Source: Deltaproteobacteria bacterium
Lineage (GTDB): Bacteria; Myxococcota; UBA727; VGSZ01
DNA length: 64,000 nucleotides
Direction of reading: 5' to 3'
Assembly: GCA_016177705.1 (NCBI GenBank)
Contig: JACOUT010000004.1
Coordinates: forward strand, 434,001-498,000
In this document: positions 31,846 to 42,097 of the stretch, piece by piece
Layout: each line of letters opens with the position of its first letter
Numbering within the stretch: position 1 is the stretch's first letter
The notes under the pieces: model-generated
Told to the model about the DNA's origin: nothing
What the model saw: the letters and a program-made list of their open reading frames with translations, nothing else
The model's database searches: none
Position numbers and translations under genes: made by a program

Positions 31846-33741
31846 CTAGCGGCGTCGCCGCAAGCGCAGCAACCCGAGCAGGCCGAGCCAGGCGGCCCCG
31901 CCGACGCCCACCTGGCCGCACGCGAAGGGCGCGGCAGGCTCGTCGTCGGCCGGTTCGGTGCACTCGACGGTCAGGGTGTAGCTGCCGAGGTCGGCGCGGC
32001 CTGGCAGGACGCCGACGCTCTCGTCGCCGCTCGCCCAGTAGGAGACCGCCTCGTCGCCGTCGGTGACCACGTCACTCTGCAGCGGGCCCGTGGTGGCGAC
32101 CAAGTCGATACCGGAGGCCGCCTCGCCGTCGATCGCCACGGTGACGCGGTTCCCTTCGGGTGCGTCGATGACGTACCAGTCGGCGTCCTGCACGCTGACG
32201 TCGATGGAGTCGCCGCAGGAGAGCTCGCGTGGCGTGTCGATGGTGTCGTTGCCGTCGTCTTCGGGTAGCTCGGCGCCGTCGACCAGGTCGATGGTGACCT
32301 GCTCGGACTCGACCGTGTTGCCCACCAGGTCGACGGCGCGCACGCTGAAGCTGCGCTCGCCCTCGCCGACGGTCAGCTCCCAGGTGTAGGTGTTGTTGTC
32401 GACGGTGCAGGTGATGCCGTCCATCTCGACCGGGCAGGGGAAGGCGCCGTCGTTGTACGGCCACACCAGCTCGGCGCGGGCGATGCCCGAGTCGTCCGCG
32501 ATGCTCGCCACCACGATCAGGTTCGCGTTGGCCGGCAGGCGCGCGCCCGTGATCGGGCTCGCGATGCTGACGTTCGGCGGCTCGTTGTCGTCGGGGCGCG
32601 GCGCGCCGTCGGCCGACAGCCAGATGGTGCGGTCCTCGGTGACGGCCTCTTTGCCGGCGACGTCGCGCACGTGCACGCGGAAGGTGCGCGCGCCCTCGCC
32701 GACCTGGATGCTCCAGGCGTAACGCGTGCCGGTCTTGGTGCAGCTCCACGAGCCGCCCTCGCCCGGGCAGAACATGCTCTCGTCCGAGTAGTCCCACTGC
32801 AGCTCGACGATGGAGAGGCCGATGTCGTCGACCGCCATGGCCTCGATGGTGATGGTGCTGTCGGCCTGGAGCGTGGTGCCGTCGTCGGGGGACAGCAGCG
32901 TCACCTCTGGGTCCTCGCGGTCGTCCGGCGGCGGCGGCGGCGTGGTGCCGTCCGACGGGCCGAGCAGCTCGAACATCATCTGCACGCTGTTCTGCGTGGT
33001 GCCGCCACACGAACACTCGCGCGGCTCGTACTCGCCGCACGACGCCGCCACGTCCTGGAAGGACTTGTCGCCGCAGCCCGACAGGTAGGTCATCGGGTCT
33101 TCGCACATGAACTCGTGGTCGAGGCCGAAGGCGTGCGAGATCTCCTGTGCCACCGTCTCGCACACGCCCTGCATGTCGTTGCCGTAGACGTCGGCGAAGG
33201 CATAGACGATCGCGGTGGGGATGACGTCGCAGAAGTACGGCGCCACGCCGCCCACGCCCCACGGCATGCCCGCCTGCTCGGGGCTGCCGCCCACCACCGC
33301 CTCGACGTACTGGCCGCTGGTCGGTTCGAGGTCGGTCACGTAGACGTTGAAGCGCGAGTACAGGTCGGCCACGCAGTCACGCATGTTGTTCCACTGCGTG
33401 TCGCTGCCGGAGAAGCCGCCGATGTCGCCGGAGCCGCCACCTGAGTTGTTGCACACCACGCTCGAGTGGTTCTGCGCCGAGTCCTCGTCGAAGCCGGCGC
33501 ACTCGTAGTGGCCGCCGTGGCGGTTCAGGTAGAGCGGCAGGGGCGCGCCGCCGGGCGCGTACATGAGCTGCGGGCGGTCGGCGCTCGGGGGTGGGCGCTG
33601 CATCTGGATGTACGAGGGCAGGGGCCGACCGAGCTGGCGCGCGAAGGCCGCCGCCTCCTCTGGCGACATGGCCGCTGCCGGCAACGCCAGGGAGACCGTG
33701 AAGAGCCCGAGCGCGAACCGACCGACTTGCGAGCGCATCAT
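31846..33741 (-). CDS. Secreted metzincin-like protein with Ig-like domains and MYXO-CTERM tail
   Basis: A 631-residue protein. Signal peptide at 1-24, then a metzincin-like domain with TVAQEISHAFGLDHE (196-210) and the Met-turn DPMTYLS. The first zinc His of HExxHxxGxxH is Gln199, while Glu200, His203 and His209 remain. It holds two Ig-like repeats (each VTLLSP/VSIASP ... GEGxRxFxVxxxD), a beta-sandwich region, and a C-terminal tail CGQVGVGGAAWLGLL plus Arg, the MYXO-CTERM type used for export and anchoring. It is probably secreted or surface-anchored, and may be a weak or inactive peptidase. The terminator that follows is perfect. Confidence 0.85.
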   Translation of the reverse strand: MMRSQVGRFALGLFTVSLALPAAAMSPEEAAAFARQLGRPLPSYIQMQRPPPSADRPQLMYAPGGAPLPLYLNRHGGHYECAGFDEDSAQNHSSVVCNNSGGGSGDIGGFSGSDTQWNNMRDCVADLYSRFNVYVTDLEPTSGQYVEAVVGGSPEQAGMPWGVGGVAPYFCDVIPTAIVYAFADVYGNDMQGVCETVAQEISHAFGLDHEFMCEDPMTYLSGCGDKSFQDVAASCGEYEPRECSCGGTTQNSVQMMFELLGPSDGTTPPPPPDDREDPEVTLLSPDDGTTLQADSTITIEAMAVDDIGLSIVELQWDYSDESMFCPGEGGSWSCTKTGTRYAWSIQVGEGARTFRVHVRDVAGKEAVTEDRTIWLSADGAPRPDDNEPPNVSIASPITGARLPANANLIVVASIADDSGIARAELVWPYNDGAFPCPVEMDGITCTVDNNTYTWELTVGEGERSFSVRAVDLVGNTVESEQVTIDLVDGAELPEDDGNDTIDTPRELSCGDSIDVSVQDADWYVIDAPEGNRVTVAIDGEAASGIDLVATTGPLQSDVVTDGDEAVSYWASGDESVGVLPGRADLGSYTLTVECTEPADDEPAAPFACGQVGVGGAAWLGLLGLLRLRRRR

Positions 33742-33942
33742 CCAGTCCTCCTACATCGGCACCTGGCCGCCGACCTTGCCCCCGCTGTCCACACGCCATG
33801 CCAGCACGCACGATCGGCCGGCAGGGACGCAAGACCGCGTCTCTCCAAAGGATTATCGGCGCAGTACGTGTAGGTGTGTGTCCGCCTGTCAGCCGATGGA
33901 TCAGCTTCGGACAGTGATCGTCATCAACATGACACCGGCCCG

Positions 33943-35895
33943 TCAGGCAGGCGGCGGCGAGGCAGCGACCTCGAGCTGGGCGGGCAGGTCGACCTGAAAG
34001 GCCGCGCCACCGAGCGCCGAGGTCTCGACCGACAGCTCCCCCTGGTGCTCGAGGATAATCTCCTTGGCCAGCAGGAGCCCGAGGCCGGTCCCCGAGGGCT
34101 TGGTGGTGAAGAACGGCTCGAACAGGCGCGCCCGCACCTCCTCGGGGATGCCCGGCCCGGTGTCCTCGACGGTGACGCGCAGCCCACCCGCCATCTTCTT
34201 CGCGCTGACGCGCACCGTGCCGCCGGTGCCGGCGGCCTCGACGGCGTTCCGCACCAGGTTGAGCAGGGCCTGGCGCAAGCGTGCCGGCTCGAAGGGCACG
34301 TGGGGCAGGCCGGGCTCGACGTTCAGCTCGAGCATGACGCCCCCCTTGGTGGCGTCCGCCTGGGTGAAGGCGACTAGGTCGGCCAAGAGGTCACCGGCGT
34401 CGCCCGCCACCTTCTTCGGCGCCGGCAGGCGCGCGAAGCGCAGGTAGCCCTCCGTGATCTGCGTCAAGCGGTCGACCTCCTTGCCGACCGCGTCGAGGAT
34501 GGCCTTGGCCTCGCGGTGCCGCTCGGGCGGCAGGTGCGCGAGGTCGTCGCCGAGCAGCTCGATGTTGAGGCCCACCGAGGAGAGCGGGTTTCGTATCTCG
34601 TGCGTGATCTGCGCTGCCAGCCGGCCGATGGCGGCGAAGCGCTCAGTCTGAAGCAAGCGCTCGGCGGTCTCCTCGCGCGAGGTGACGTCCTCGGCCAACA
34701 CCAGCACGTCCGGCTGCGAGGCGCCTGCGCGATCGCGGATCGGCACCAGGCCGACGTCGACCACCTTGTCGGACAAGCGCAAGAGCGGAAACGCCATCGG
34801 CTCGCCGCTCCTGCGCACGGCCTCGAGGCCGTCGAGCAGCGGCGCCAGCGGCTCGCGCAGCCCCTCGTCGATCAGCTCGGCGAGGCGACGCCCGTCGACG
34901 TCGACCAGCGGCAGCTTGAACACCGAGCGCGCGCCCGGGTTGAGCGTGCGCACGCGGCCCTGCTCGTCGATCACCAGGATGCCGACGCGCACCGAGCGGA
35001 TCACGTTCTCTGCGAAGCCCGACATGCGCAACAGCTCGTCGCCGCGGCTGGCCAAGACCGCCTCGCGGTCCTTGAGCGCGCGCGCCATGGCGTTGAACTC
35101 GCGCGCGAGCGCGCCCACCTCGTCGTCGGCCGGCACCGCCACCTGCACGTCGAGCGAGCCGCGCCCGATCGCCTTGGCGCTCTCGACCAGCACGCGCAGC
35201 GGCCGCAGCGTGCGGATGGTGGCGAACAACACCAGCACGCCGACGAGCGCCGCCAGCACCGTCAGCGCCACCACCGCGTAGGCGGCCTCGCGCTCGTCGC
35301 GCTCGGCGCGCAGCACGGCTTCCGACACCTTGCCGTCGATGCCGGCGCCGAGCGACCGCAACAGCTCGGAGAGCACCTCGCCGGCGTGGCGCTGCTCGTC
35401 GGCCAGGAGCGCGGCCTCGGCCGCATCGTCGGCGCCCTCGGCGAGCCGCGTGGTGGCGTCATCGTAGGCGCCGCTGGCGGTGCGCGCCGTGCTGCACTCG
35501 GCCAGCACGCGCTCGAGGAAGGCGTGGTCGGCGGGGCGGGCCCGCCCGACGAGGAGCTGGCGGGTGAGCGCCTCCAGCTCGTCGAGGTGCTCCACCAGCT
35601 CGTTCCCGCGGCCCACCTCGCGGCCCGACGCGAGCAATTGGCGGCGGACCGCCGGATCGGGTGTCGCCAGCGCGCGAGCCACGGTCGCCTCGCGCGCCTC
35701 CTGCAGCGCGCGCGCCTGGGTGCTGCCGCGCGCCAGCGCCAGGTAGCCGCGGTGGATGATGACGAGGTCCTCGCGGATCGCGTGCATGCGGCGCACCGCC
35801 AGCGCGCTCGCGCCGGCGAACACCAGCAAGAGCACCAGGAACCCGAGGAAGATCCGCGTCGACAGACCGGCGCGCATGCGGTCGACAGGGTACAT
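33943..35895 (-). CDS. Membrane sensor histidine kinase (HAMP-PAS-HisKA-HATPase)
   Basis: A 650-residue protein from ATG 35895. Domains in order: helix 1 (about 15-37), a helical periplasmic sensor of about 180 residues, helix 2 (about 210-230), HAMP, a PAS-like domain (VRVGILVIDEQGRV), a HisKA domain with the phospho-acceptor His near 432 in ITHEIRNPLSSV, and a HATPase domain with the N box LNLVRNAVEAAG, G1 box DTGPGIPEE and G2 box GTGLGLLLAKEI. It should sense an unknown periplasmic signal and pass phosphate to a response regulator, but none is adjacent, as often in Myxococcota. The minus-strand frame continues upstream without a start of its own, so the ATG choice matters. Confidence 0.9.
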   Translation of the reverse strand: MYPVDRMRAGLSTRIFLGFLVLLLVFAGASALAVRRMHAIREDLVIIHRGYLALARGSTQARALQEAREATVARALATPDPAVRRQLLASGREVGRGNELVEHLDELEALTRQLLVGRARPADHAFLERVLAECSTARTASGAYDDATTRLAEGADDAAEAALLADEQRHAGEVLSELLRSLGAGIDGKVSEAVLRAERDEREAAYAVVALTVLAALVGVLVLFATIRTLRPLRVLVESAKAIGRGSLDVQVAVPADDEVGALAREFNAMARALKDREAVLASRGDELLRMSGFAENVIRSVRVGILVIDEQGRVRTLNPGARSVFKLPLVDVDGRRLAELIDEGLREPLAPLLDGLEAVRRSGEPMAFPLLRLSDKVVDVGLVPIRDRAGASQPDVLVLAEDVTSREETAERLLQTERFAAIGRLAAQITHEIRNPLSSVGLNIELLGDDLAHLPPERHREAKAILDAVGKEVDRLTQITEGYLRFARLPAPKKVAGDAGDLLADLVAFTQADATKGGVMLELNVEPGLPHVPFEPARLRQALLNLVRNAVEAAGTGGTVRVSAKKMAGGLRVTVEDTGPGIPEEVRARLFEPFFTTKPSGTGLGLLLAKEIILEHQGELSVETSALGGAAFQVDLPAQLEVAASPPPA

Positions 35896-36006
35896 CGTGC
35901 CGGTGTGCCACTCCACGCGGGCAATGACCGCCTGGCCGCTCGCGCGCCACCCTGTAGCCGCGCCCACGCGTTCGTGGCAAACGCCCGGCGCGCCCTGGAG
36001 GTTCGG

Positions 36007-37692
36007 ATGCGGCGGTTGGCGGTGGTGTTCCTGGCTTGCGTGGCGGTGACGCCGGCGGCGGCGCAGACGGTGCGTCGCGGCGGTGACGCGGCCGCTGACA
36101 AGGGCGATGGCGACGACGCGGCTCCGGCCACACCGGCGGCCAAGGGCGACGACGACGACGACATCCTGGCGCCCGTCCCCACCAAGGGCGACAAGAAGCC
36201 CGAGCCGGCCACCGAGGCCAAGCCCAAGGCCTTCCGCCTCGGCCTGGTGCCGCTGGTGCCGCTCGGCGACGCGAGCAAGGGCCTGGCCGACGAGGTGACC
36301 GCGGCGGCGCTCAAGGAGCTCGGCTCGAGCGCCGGCTTCGACGTGGTGCCGCTCGCCGTCGACACCGGAACTGCCGGCGGCGGGCAAGACGCGGCCGCCG
36401 CCAAGACCGCGCTCGCCGACGGCAACGCCGCGCTCGAGAAGGGGCGCGCGTTTGCTGAGAAGCTGCAGTTCGGCAAGGCCAAGAAGGCCTTCGAGAGCGC
36501 GCTCGAGCGGATGGAGGCAGCGGCCTCGCTGTTGCCCGACGCGCAGCCGCTCATCGACTGCCGCCTCGGCCTCGCCGAGATCGCGGCGCGCCAGGGCCAG
36601 GACGACGAGGCGCGCGTGCAGCTCGCCTTCGCGGCGGTGTTGAACCCCGAGCTGCAGCTCGACGCCAAGCGCTACCCGCCCCTGTTCATCCGCACCTTCG
36701 CAAGGGAGCGCGACCGCGCGCTCAAGGACAAGCGCGGCGTCATCTTCGTCGACGAGAGCGGCGTGGGCGGCTCGGTCGAGATCGATGGGCGTCCCACTGC
36801 GGGCGCGCCGACGAGGGTCTCGGAGGTGCCGCCCGGCCGCCACCTGGTGCGGGCGGTGCGCGAGGGCCTGCCGTCGTTTGGCGCCGTCGTCGACCTCAAG
36901 CCGGGCGAGGAGGTCACGGTCAGCCCAGGCTTCGTCGCCAAGGGCGGCCGGAGCTGGCTCGACGACCTGCAGGCCAACCGCTTCACGCCCGAGTCGGCCC
37001 GCGTGGTCGCCGAGGCCGCCAAGCAGGCCGGCCTCGCCGGCGCCCTGGTCGGCGTGGTCAGCAAGGCCGACCCGCAGATCCCGACCCGCCTGGTGCTGAT
37101 CGACGCCGGCGGCGGTCTGGCCGAGCTGCCGCCCATCGGCTTCACCGCCGGCCTGCTCGACGTCTCCATCGAGATGATCGCCGCGCGCGAAGGCATCGAC
37201 AAGGCCTACGCCGGCGGCAAGCCGGAGCCCAAGGCGTTTGGCTCCGCCGCGGTGGCGACGTTGATCGCAGGCGCCAAGGCGGGCGCGGGCGTGCGCATCG
37301 CCGAAGCCAAGCTGCGCTACGACGTCACGCCGCTCAAGGAGCCGACGCGCACCCGCGTGGTGGACGACGACAAGCCGAAGACCGCGAGCGGCGACGAGCC
37401 GGCCGCAGGCGACGATGACGACGGTCGCGCGCTCTCGAGCGGCCGCTCCGGCAAGAGCGCCCGCCTCGACGACGAGAAAGACCCCTACAAGGACAAGGTC
37501 AAGATCCCCGACGAGGTAGACCCGGACGCGCCCCTCACCGAGCAGCCCTGGTTCTGGCCGGCGGTCCTCGGCGGCGGCGCGGCGGGCGCCGTGGTGTTGG
37601 CCAGCGGCACGGCGGTGACGCTGGTCGCCCTCGGTGTGCTCCCCGATCCGCGGCCGGCCTCCGGCGGCGACGTCCGCCTGGTGCTGCCATGA
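36007..37692 (+). CDS. Secreted PEGA-like protein with acidic linkers and C-terminal helix
   Basis: A 561-residue protein with a signal peptide (MRRLAVVFLACVAVTPAAAQ), Asp-rich linkers around residues 28-60, an Ala/Lys-rich helical segment, and a PEGA-like region (GSVEIDGRPTAGAPTRVSEVPPGRHLVRA, about 257-285). Near the C-terminus is a Gly/Ala-rich hydrophobic helix (AVLGGGAAGAVVLASGTAVTLVALG). PEGA domains are carried by surface proteins of Myxococcota. ATG 36007 follows CTGGAGG. Its stop overlaps the next gene (ATGA), so the two are coupled. Confidence 0.8.
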   Translation: MRRLAVVFLACVAVTPAAAQTVRRGGDAAADKGDGDDAAPATPAAKGDDDDDILAPVPTKGDKKPEPATEAKPKAFRLGLVPLVPLGDASKGLADEVTAAALKELGSSAGFDVVPLAVDTGTAGGGQDAAAAKTALADGNAALEKGRAFAEKLQFGKAKKAFESALERMEAAASLLPDAQPLIDCRLGLAEIAARQGQDDEARVQLAFAAVLNPELQLDAKRYPPLFIRTFARERDRALKDKRGVIFVDESGVGGSVEIDGRPTAGAPTRVSEVPPGRHLVRAVREGLPSFGAVVDLKPGEEVTVSPGFVAKGGRSWLDDLQANRFTPESARVVAEAAKQAGLAGALVGVVSKADPQIPTRLVLIDAGGGLAELPPIGFTAGLLDVSIEMIAAREGIDKAYAGGKPEPKAFGSAAVATLIAGAKAGAGVRIAEAKLRYDVTPLKEPTRTRVVDDDKPKTASGDEPAAGDDDDGRALSSGRSGKSARLDDEKDPYKDKVKIPDEVDPDAPLTEQPWFWPAVLGGGAAGAVVLASGTAVTLVALGVLPDPRPASGGDVRLVLP

Positions 37693-39305
37693 GCCTTCAC
37701 CAATCACGCGCGCTCGTGCGCTCGCTGGTCGCCGCGCTGTGCGCCGCGACCGCGCTCGGCTGCACCAAGATCGTTCCCGTCGAGCTGACCGTGCTCGAGC
37801 CGATTGATCAGACCGATCAGGCGCTCAACGGCGTCACCAGCTTCTCGCTGTCGTCGACCGGCTCGACCACCGACGACCTCGTCACCTTCGGCCCGGACAC
37901 GCCCACCAACCTCGCCGTCGGGCTGACCGAGGACGGGCAGCCAGGCGTGGTCATCACGCTCCAGGGCTTCGCCAACGGCGCCTCGGGCTCGCCGCCGCAG
38001 TCGATCGGCCGCACCATGCCGCTCACCATCGTCGAGGCGAGCCAGTCGGTCAGCTCGCTGTTGTTGTTCGGCAAGCTCGATACCTTCGGCAAGACCACCT
38101 CCATCGGCGGCGAGGAGACCACCATCTCGCCCGACGCGCCCACGCCGGGCCGGCACGGCCATACCGCCACCTTCGTGCCGGGGCTCAACCAGGTGTTGAT
38201 CTTCGGCGGCGCCGTCTACGTCGACGGTGAGGAGCGGCTCTTGGCCAGCGCCGACCTGTACGATCCGGCCACCGGCGGCTTCGAGGCGCTCGCCGGCGTC
38301 GACGTGGCGCGCGCCTATCACGCCGCCACCGCGTTGCCCGACGGACGCGTGCTCATCACCGGCGGCTTCTCCATCATCTCGGGCACGCTGACCACGCTGA
38401 CGACGGGCCTGATCTTCGAGCCCGTGACCCGCGAGCTGGTCACCATCTCGCTGGCGCAGCCGCGCGCGCACCACACCAGCAGCTTGATGGAGGGCTCCGG
38501 CCTGGTGGCGCTCGTGGGCGGCTGCGCAGGCGAGGGCCCGACGGACGGTTGCACGCCCACGCAGGCCGGCGCAGGCAACGGCGGGCCGTCGACGCAATTG
38601 CCGCTCACCGTCGAGACCTTCGACATCAACCAGGCGACGCTGGGCGCGTCCACCGAGCGGGTGGCGAGCGGGCTGTTGGTGCCGCGCGCCTTCCACCAGG
38701 CGACCAGCCTCGAGAACGGCGCCAACACGCTCCTGATCGTCTCGGGCGGCGCCAACGACACCGGCACCGTCTGCGACGTCGAGGTGTTCCGCGCCGCCGG
38801 TGGCGTGCTCGCGCGCGTCGCCGACGCGAACCTGCAGGGCTTCCCCGCCAGCAAGTGCCCGGCGCGCCACCAAGCGGTCGCCATCGATCCCCAACGCTTG
38901 TTGGTCATCGGCGGTCAAACGCAGGCGCCGAGCGGCGCGCCCTCGGGCGGCGGCAGCCCCGACGCCTTCTTCTTCTCGACCACCACCGGCTTCGAGCAGA
39001 GCGCGAGCGTGCAGCTCTTCCAAGGGCTCGGCCGCGCCGGCCACCTGGCCACCATGCTGCAAGACGGCTCCATCCTCGTCGTCGGCGGCACCACCGCGGC
39101 GGGGTCGCCCACGGCGGAGATGCTGCAACCCGAGGCCGGCACCGGCGTGCTCAAGGCGCGCGTGCTCGCCGGCGCGCCGGGAGTTGCGCGCGATCGCGCC
39201 GCCATGGCCGTGTTGCCGACCAACCAGGTGCTGCTCACCGGGGGCCACACCACCACGCCGCCGTACACCACGACGTCGCTGGCGGAGATCTACTTCGGCC
39301 CCTGA
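37689..39305 (+). CDS. Lipoprotein with kelch-type repeats
   Basis: A 538-residue protein with a lipobox ATALGC at about residue 25. The mature region has kelch-like beta-propeller repeats, each with a motif such as GRHGHTATFVPGLNQVLIFGG, ARAYHAATALPDGRVLITGG and GRAGHLATMLQDGSILVVGG. Such proteins sit on the outer face of the outer membrane or in the periplasm and mediate protein contacts. It overlaps the PEGA-like gene by four bases. prfA follows 15 bases after its stop. Confidence 0.86.
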   Translation: MSLHQSRALVRSLVAALCAATALGCTKIVPVELTVLEPIDQTDQALNGVTSFSLSSTGSTTDDLVTFGPDTPTNLAVGLTEDGQPGVVITLQGFANGASGSPPQSIGRTMPLTIVEASQSVSSLLLFGKLDTFGKTTSIGGEETTISPDAPTPGRHGHTATFVPGLNQVLIFGGAVYVDGEERLLASADLYDPATGGFEALAGVDVARAYHAATALPDGRVLITGGFSIISGTLTTLTTGLIFEPVTRELVTISLAQPRAHHTSSLMEGSGLVALVGGCAGEGPTDGCTPTQAGAGNGGPSTQLPLTVETFDINQATLGASTERVASGLLVPRAFHQATSLENGANTLLIVSGGANDTGTVCDVEVFRAAGGVLARVADANLQGFPASKCPARHQAVAIDPQRLLVIGGQTQAPSGAPSGGGSPDAFFFSTTTGFEQSASVQLFQGLGRAGHLATMLQDGSILVVGGTTAAGSPTAEMLQPEAGTGVLKARVLAGAPGVARDRAAMAVLPTNQVLLTGGHTTTPPYTTTSLAEIYFGP

Positions 39306-39320
39306 GGGCGCAGGCTGAGC

Positions 39321-40382
<1,062 letters not shown>

Positions 40383-40503
40383 TCGTCGCGATCGAGCAGA
40401 TACGCTTCAGGGTTGCCTTCGCCGGGTCCTTCACCCGCCGACGCTGGCAGCTCAGATCCGCGAACGGCGGGATCCGTACGGAGATCATTAGGGAGGGCTC
40501 CTC

Positions 40504-40532
40504 TTGATGCTCGCGATATCGTCCGGTATGAT
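40504..40532 (+). promoter_or_regulatory. Candidate promoter and operator of VapBC-1
   Basis: TTGATG (40504-40509), a 17-base spacer and TATGAT (40527-40532). A start seven or eight bases on would be at the ATG 40540, so the mRNA may be leaderless. GGTATGA is repeated directly at 40525-40531 and 40537-40543, a candidate antitoxin operator for autoregulation. Confidence 0.5.
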
Positions 40533-40539
40533 AGATGGT

Positions 40540-40812
40540 ATGACCGTCTCCAAGATCGCCGTCAGCCTGCCGGCTGAGGTCGTGGAGCACGTGCGGCGCG
40601 CGGTGCGTCGCGGTGCTGCGCCGAGCGTGAGCGCGTACGTCGCCCAGGCGCTCGCCGAGAAGGAACAGCGAGACCCCCTCGACACGCTGCTCGAGGAGAT
40701 GATCGCGGCCTCGGGCGGCCCGTTGACCGAAGAGGAGTTACGCGAGGCGGACCGTGTGCTCGGCTATGGCCCGCCGCGGAGGCCGCGAGCCCGTGCACGG
40801 CGGTCGACGTGA
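40540..40812 (+). CDS. Antitoxin, ribbon-helix-helix type (VapB-like)
   Basis: A 90-residue protein: MTVSKIAVSLPAEVVEHVRRAV has the ribbon and first helix of RHH/CopG DNA-binding proteins. The C-terminal half is acidic and flexible (LTEEELREADRVLGYG), the usual toxin-binding tail. The ATG 40540 is chosen from the repeat and promoter arrangement; upstream ATGs at 40504 and 40528 overlap the promoter. Its stop overlaps the toxin start (GTGA). Confidence 0.82.
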   Translation: MTVSKIAVSLPAEVVEHVRRAVRRGAAPSVSAYVAQALAEKEQRDPLDTLLEEMIAASGGPLTEEELREADRVLGYGPPRRPRARARRST

Positions 40813-41186
40813 GGGCGACCACGTTGGACGCGGGTGCGCTCATCGCGGTGGAGCGGGCGGATCGACGCGTCACCGCCTTGCTCACCGCCGCGCGCGCTCG
40901 CGGAGAGCGCCTGGCCGTCCCTGCCGGGGCGCTCGCGCAGGTCTGGCGCGACGGCCGGCGGCAAGCGCGCCTGTCCGCGCTGCTGCGCTCTCGTGCGGTG
41001 GACGTGGTGCCGCTCGATGACGTCGACGCCCGCCTCGCGGGCCAGCTGTGCGGGCTTCGCCGCACCAAGGACGTCGTTGACGCCTCGGTGGTGGCGTGTG
41101 CGATCCGGCGCGGTGGCGTGGTGCTCACCTCCGACCTGGAGGACTTGCAGCGGCTCGAGCGACGGTTGCGGCTGGTGCCGGTGTGA
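40809..41186 (+). CDS. PIN domain toxin (VapC-like)
   Basis: A 125-residue PIN domain. Acidic residues for metal binding are Asp7 in TLDAGALIA, a central Glu/Asp in WRDGRRQ, DVVDASVV and TSDLEDL. Such toxins cleave tRNA or rRNA and are silenced by the cognate antitoxin. The GTG start overlaps the antitoxin stop, which is typical of translation coupling in VapBC. Confidence 0.85.
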   Translation: MRATTLDAGALIAVERADRRVTALLTAARARGERLAVPAGALAQVWRDGRRQARLSALLRSRAVDVVPLDDVDARLAGQLCGLRRTKDVVDASVVACAIRRGGVVLTSDLEDLQRLERRLRLVPV

Positions 41187-41271
41187 AGGCGGGCGGTGCT
41201 CGAGGCCGACACCGTGGTTGTCGACGGCAACCCTGAAGCGGATCCCCACCGCCCTCTCCGGCACGAGCGCG

Positions 41272-41706
41272 TCAAACCAACGGATCGACGACGTCGAGGA
41301 AGCGATAGCGACGGAAATCCGCGTCTCGAGTGTAGAAGCGCCGGATGCCGTGCACCTTGAGCAGCGCCGCCAGGTGCGCGTCGGGAACGTGCTTGCCGTG
41401 CATGTCGAGGTCGCGCGTGACCTCGCGGTACGCGTCCCAAAAACCGTCCGTCTCCTCGATGGTGCGGACCTGCGGCAGCGCCAGCAGCGCGCTCACGTTC
41501 TCGCAGGCCTGCGCGTGCGTGAGCGGGCGCTTGAGGATCCCTCGGTGCGTCGTCATGCGCACGAACGACAGCAGCGTGATCCAGGCGAGCGAAACGGGCG
41601 CGGCGTCGCGCGCGACACCAAACAGGAACGCCTGCGCGCGCGCGAAGCGCGGGCCCTCCGCGTCGACCGCCTCGACCATCAGGTTGACGTCGATCGAGCA
41701 GCTCAC
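41272..41706 (-). CDS. PIN domain toxin (VapC-like), second pair
   Basis: A 144-residue PIN domain: SIDVNLMVEAV holds the first Asp, then SFVRMTTH, a Glu in the middle, HVPDAHLAALLKVHG and TRDADFRRY with acidic ligands. It differs from the first toxin in length and motif detail, and so comes from a different VapC subfamily. It overlaps the antitoxin gene by four bases, both on the minus strand. Confidence 0.83.
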   Translation of the reverse strand: MSCSIDVNLMVEAVDAEGPRFARAQAFLFGVARDAAPVSLAWITLLSFVRMTTHRGILKRPLTHAQACENVSALLALPQVRTIEETDGFWDAYREVTRDLDMHGKHVPDAHLAALLKVHGIRRFYTRDADFRRYRFLDVVDPLV

Positions 41707-41963
41707 CCAGGCTCGCGATCACGGCCGAGCTGCTCGGCGTCGAGCAGCTCCCACAGGCGCTCCTGGTCGGCGAGGTCGACGAGCAGGCCGCCCGAGGTGG
41801 TGTGCCAGGCCAACCGCGCCGGCGCCCCGGGCGCCTTGCGGCGGCGTGCCAGCACGTCGGCGAGCAGCTCCGACACCAAGGCGCCGAGCGTCTTCTTCTC
41901 GTTCCGCGCGAGCCGTTTCAGCTCGCGCAGCACCGGTCCATCGACGTCGATCGTGGTCCGCAC
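41703..41963 (-). CDS. Antitoxin of the second PIN toxin (VapB-like)
   Basis: About 86 residues from GTG 41963: MRTTIDVDGPVLRELKRLARNEKKTLGALVSELLADVL resembles RHH antitoxins of the VapB family. A GTG start is favoured because TAACAT (41976-41971), 17 bases and TTGATG (41999-41994) sit upstream at the same spacing as in the first pair. A longer frame would start at 42002. Confidence 0.78.
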   Translation of the reverse strand: MRTTIDVDGPVLRELKRLARNEKKTLGALVSELLADVLARRRKAPGAPARLAWHTTSGGLLVDLADQERLWELLDAEQLGRDREPG

Positions 41964-41970
41964 GCACCTG

Positions 41971-41999
41971 ATGTTAGCAAGACGCGCATCACGCATCAA
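41971..41999 (-). promoter_or_regulatory. Candidate promoter of VapBC-2
   Basis: On the minus strand TTGATG (41999-41994), a 17-base spacer and TAACAT (41976-41971). The -10 match is 4 of 6. The start point would fall at the antitoxin GTG (41963), again suggesting a leaderless transcript. Confidence 0.35.
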
Positions 42000-42097
42000 C
42001 ATCGTAGGGTCGCCGGATCCGCCGGGAACCGGCGGCCCCGCGCGGCTGTCCTACCCCGGTTGGGGCGAGGTGCCCCGCGCGGCTGTGAGGTGGGAGA

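Noticed and set aside
34516..36006. Upstream extension of the PEGA-like gene across the histidine kinase
   Set aside because: This part is antisense to the kinase. The gene begins at ATG 36007 with a signal peptide and CTGGAGG.
35896..37707. Upstream extension of the histidine kinase frame to 37707
   Set aside because: The extension is antisense to the PEGA-like gene and not kinase-like; the kinase begins at ATG 35895.
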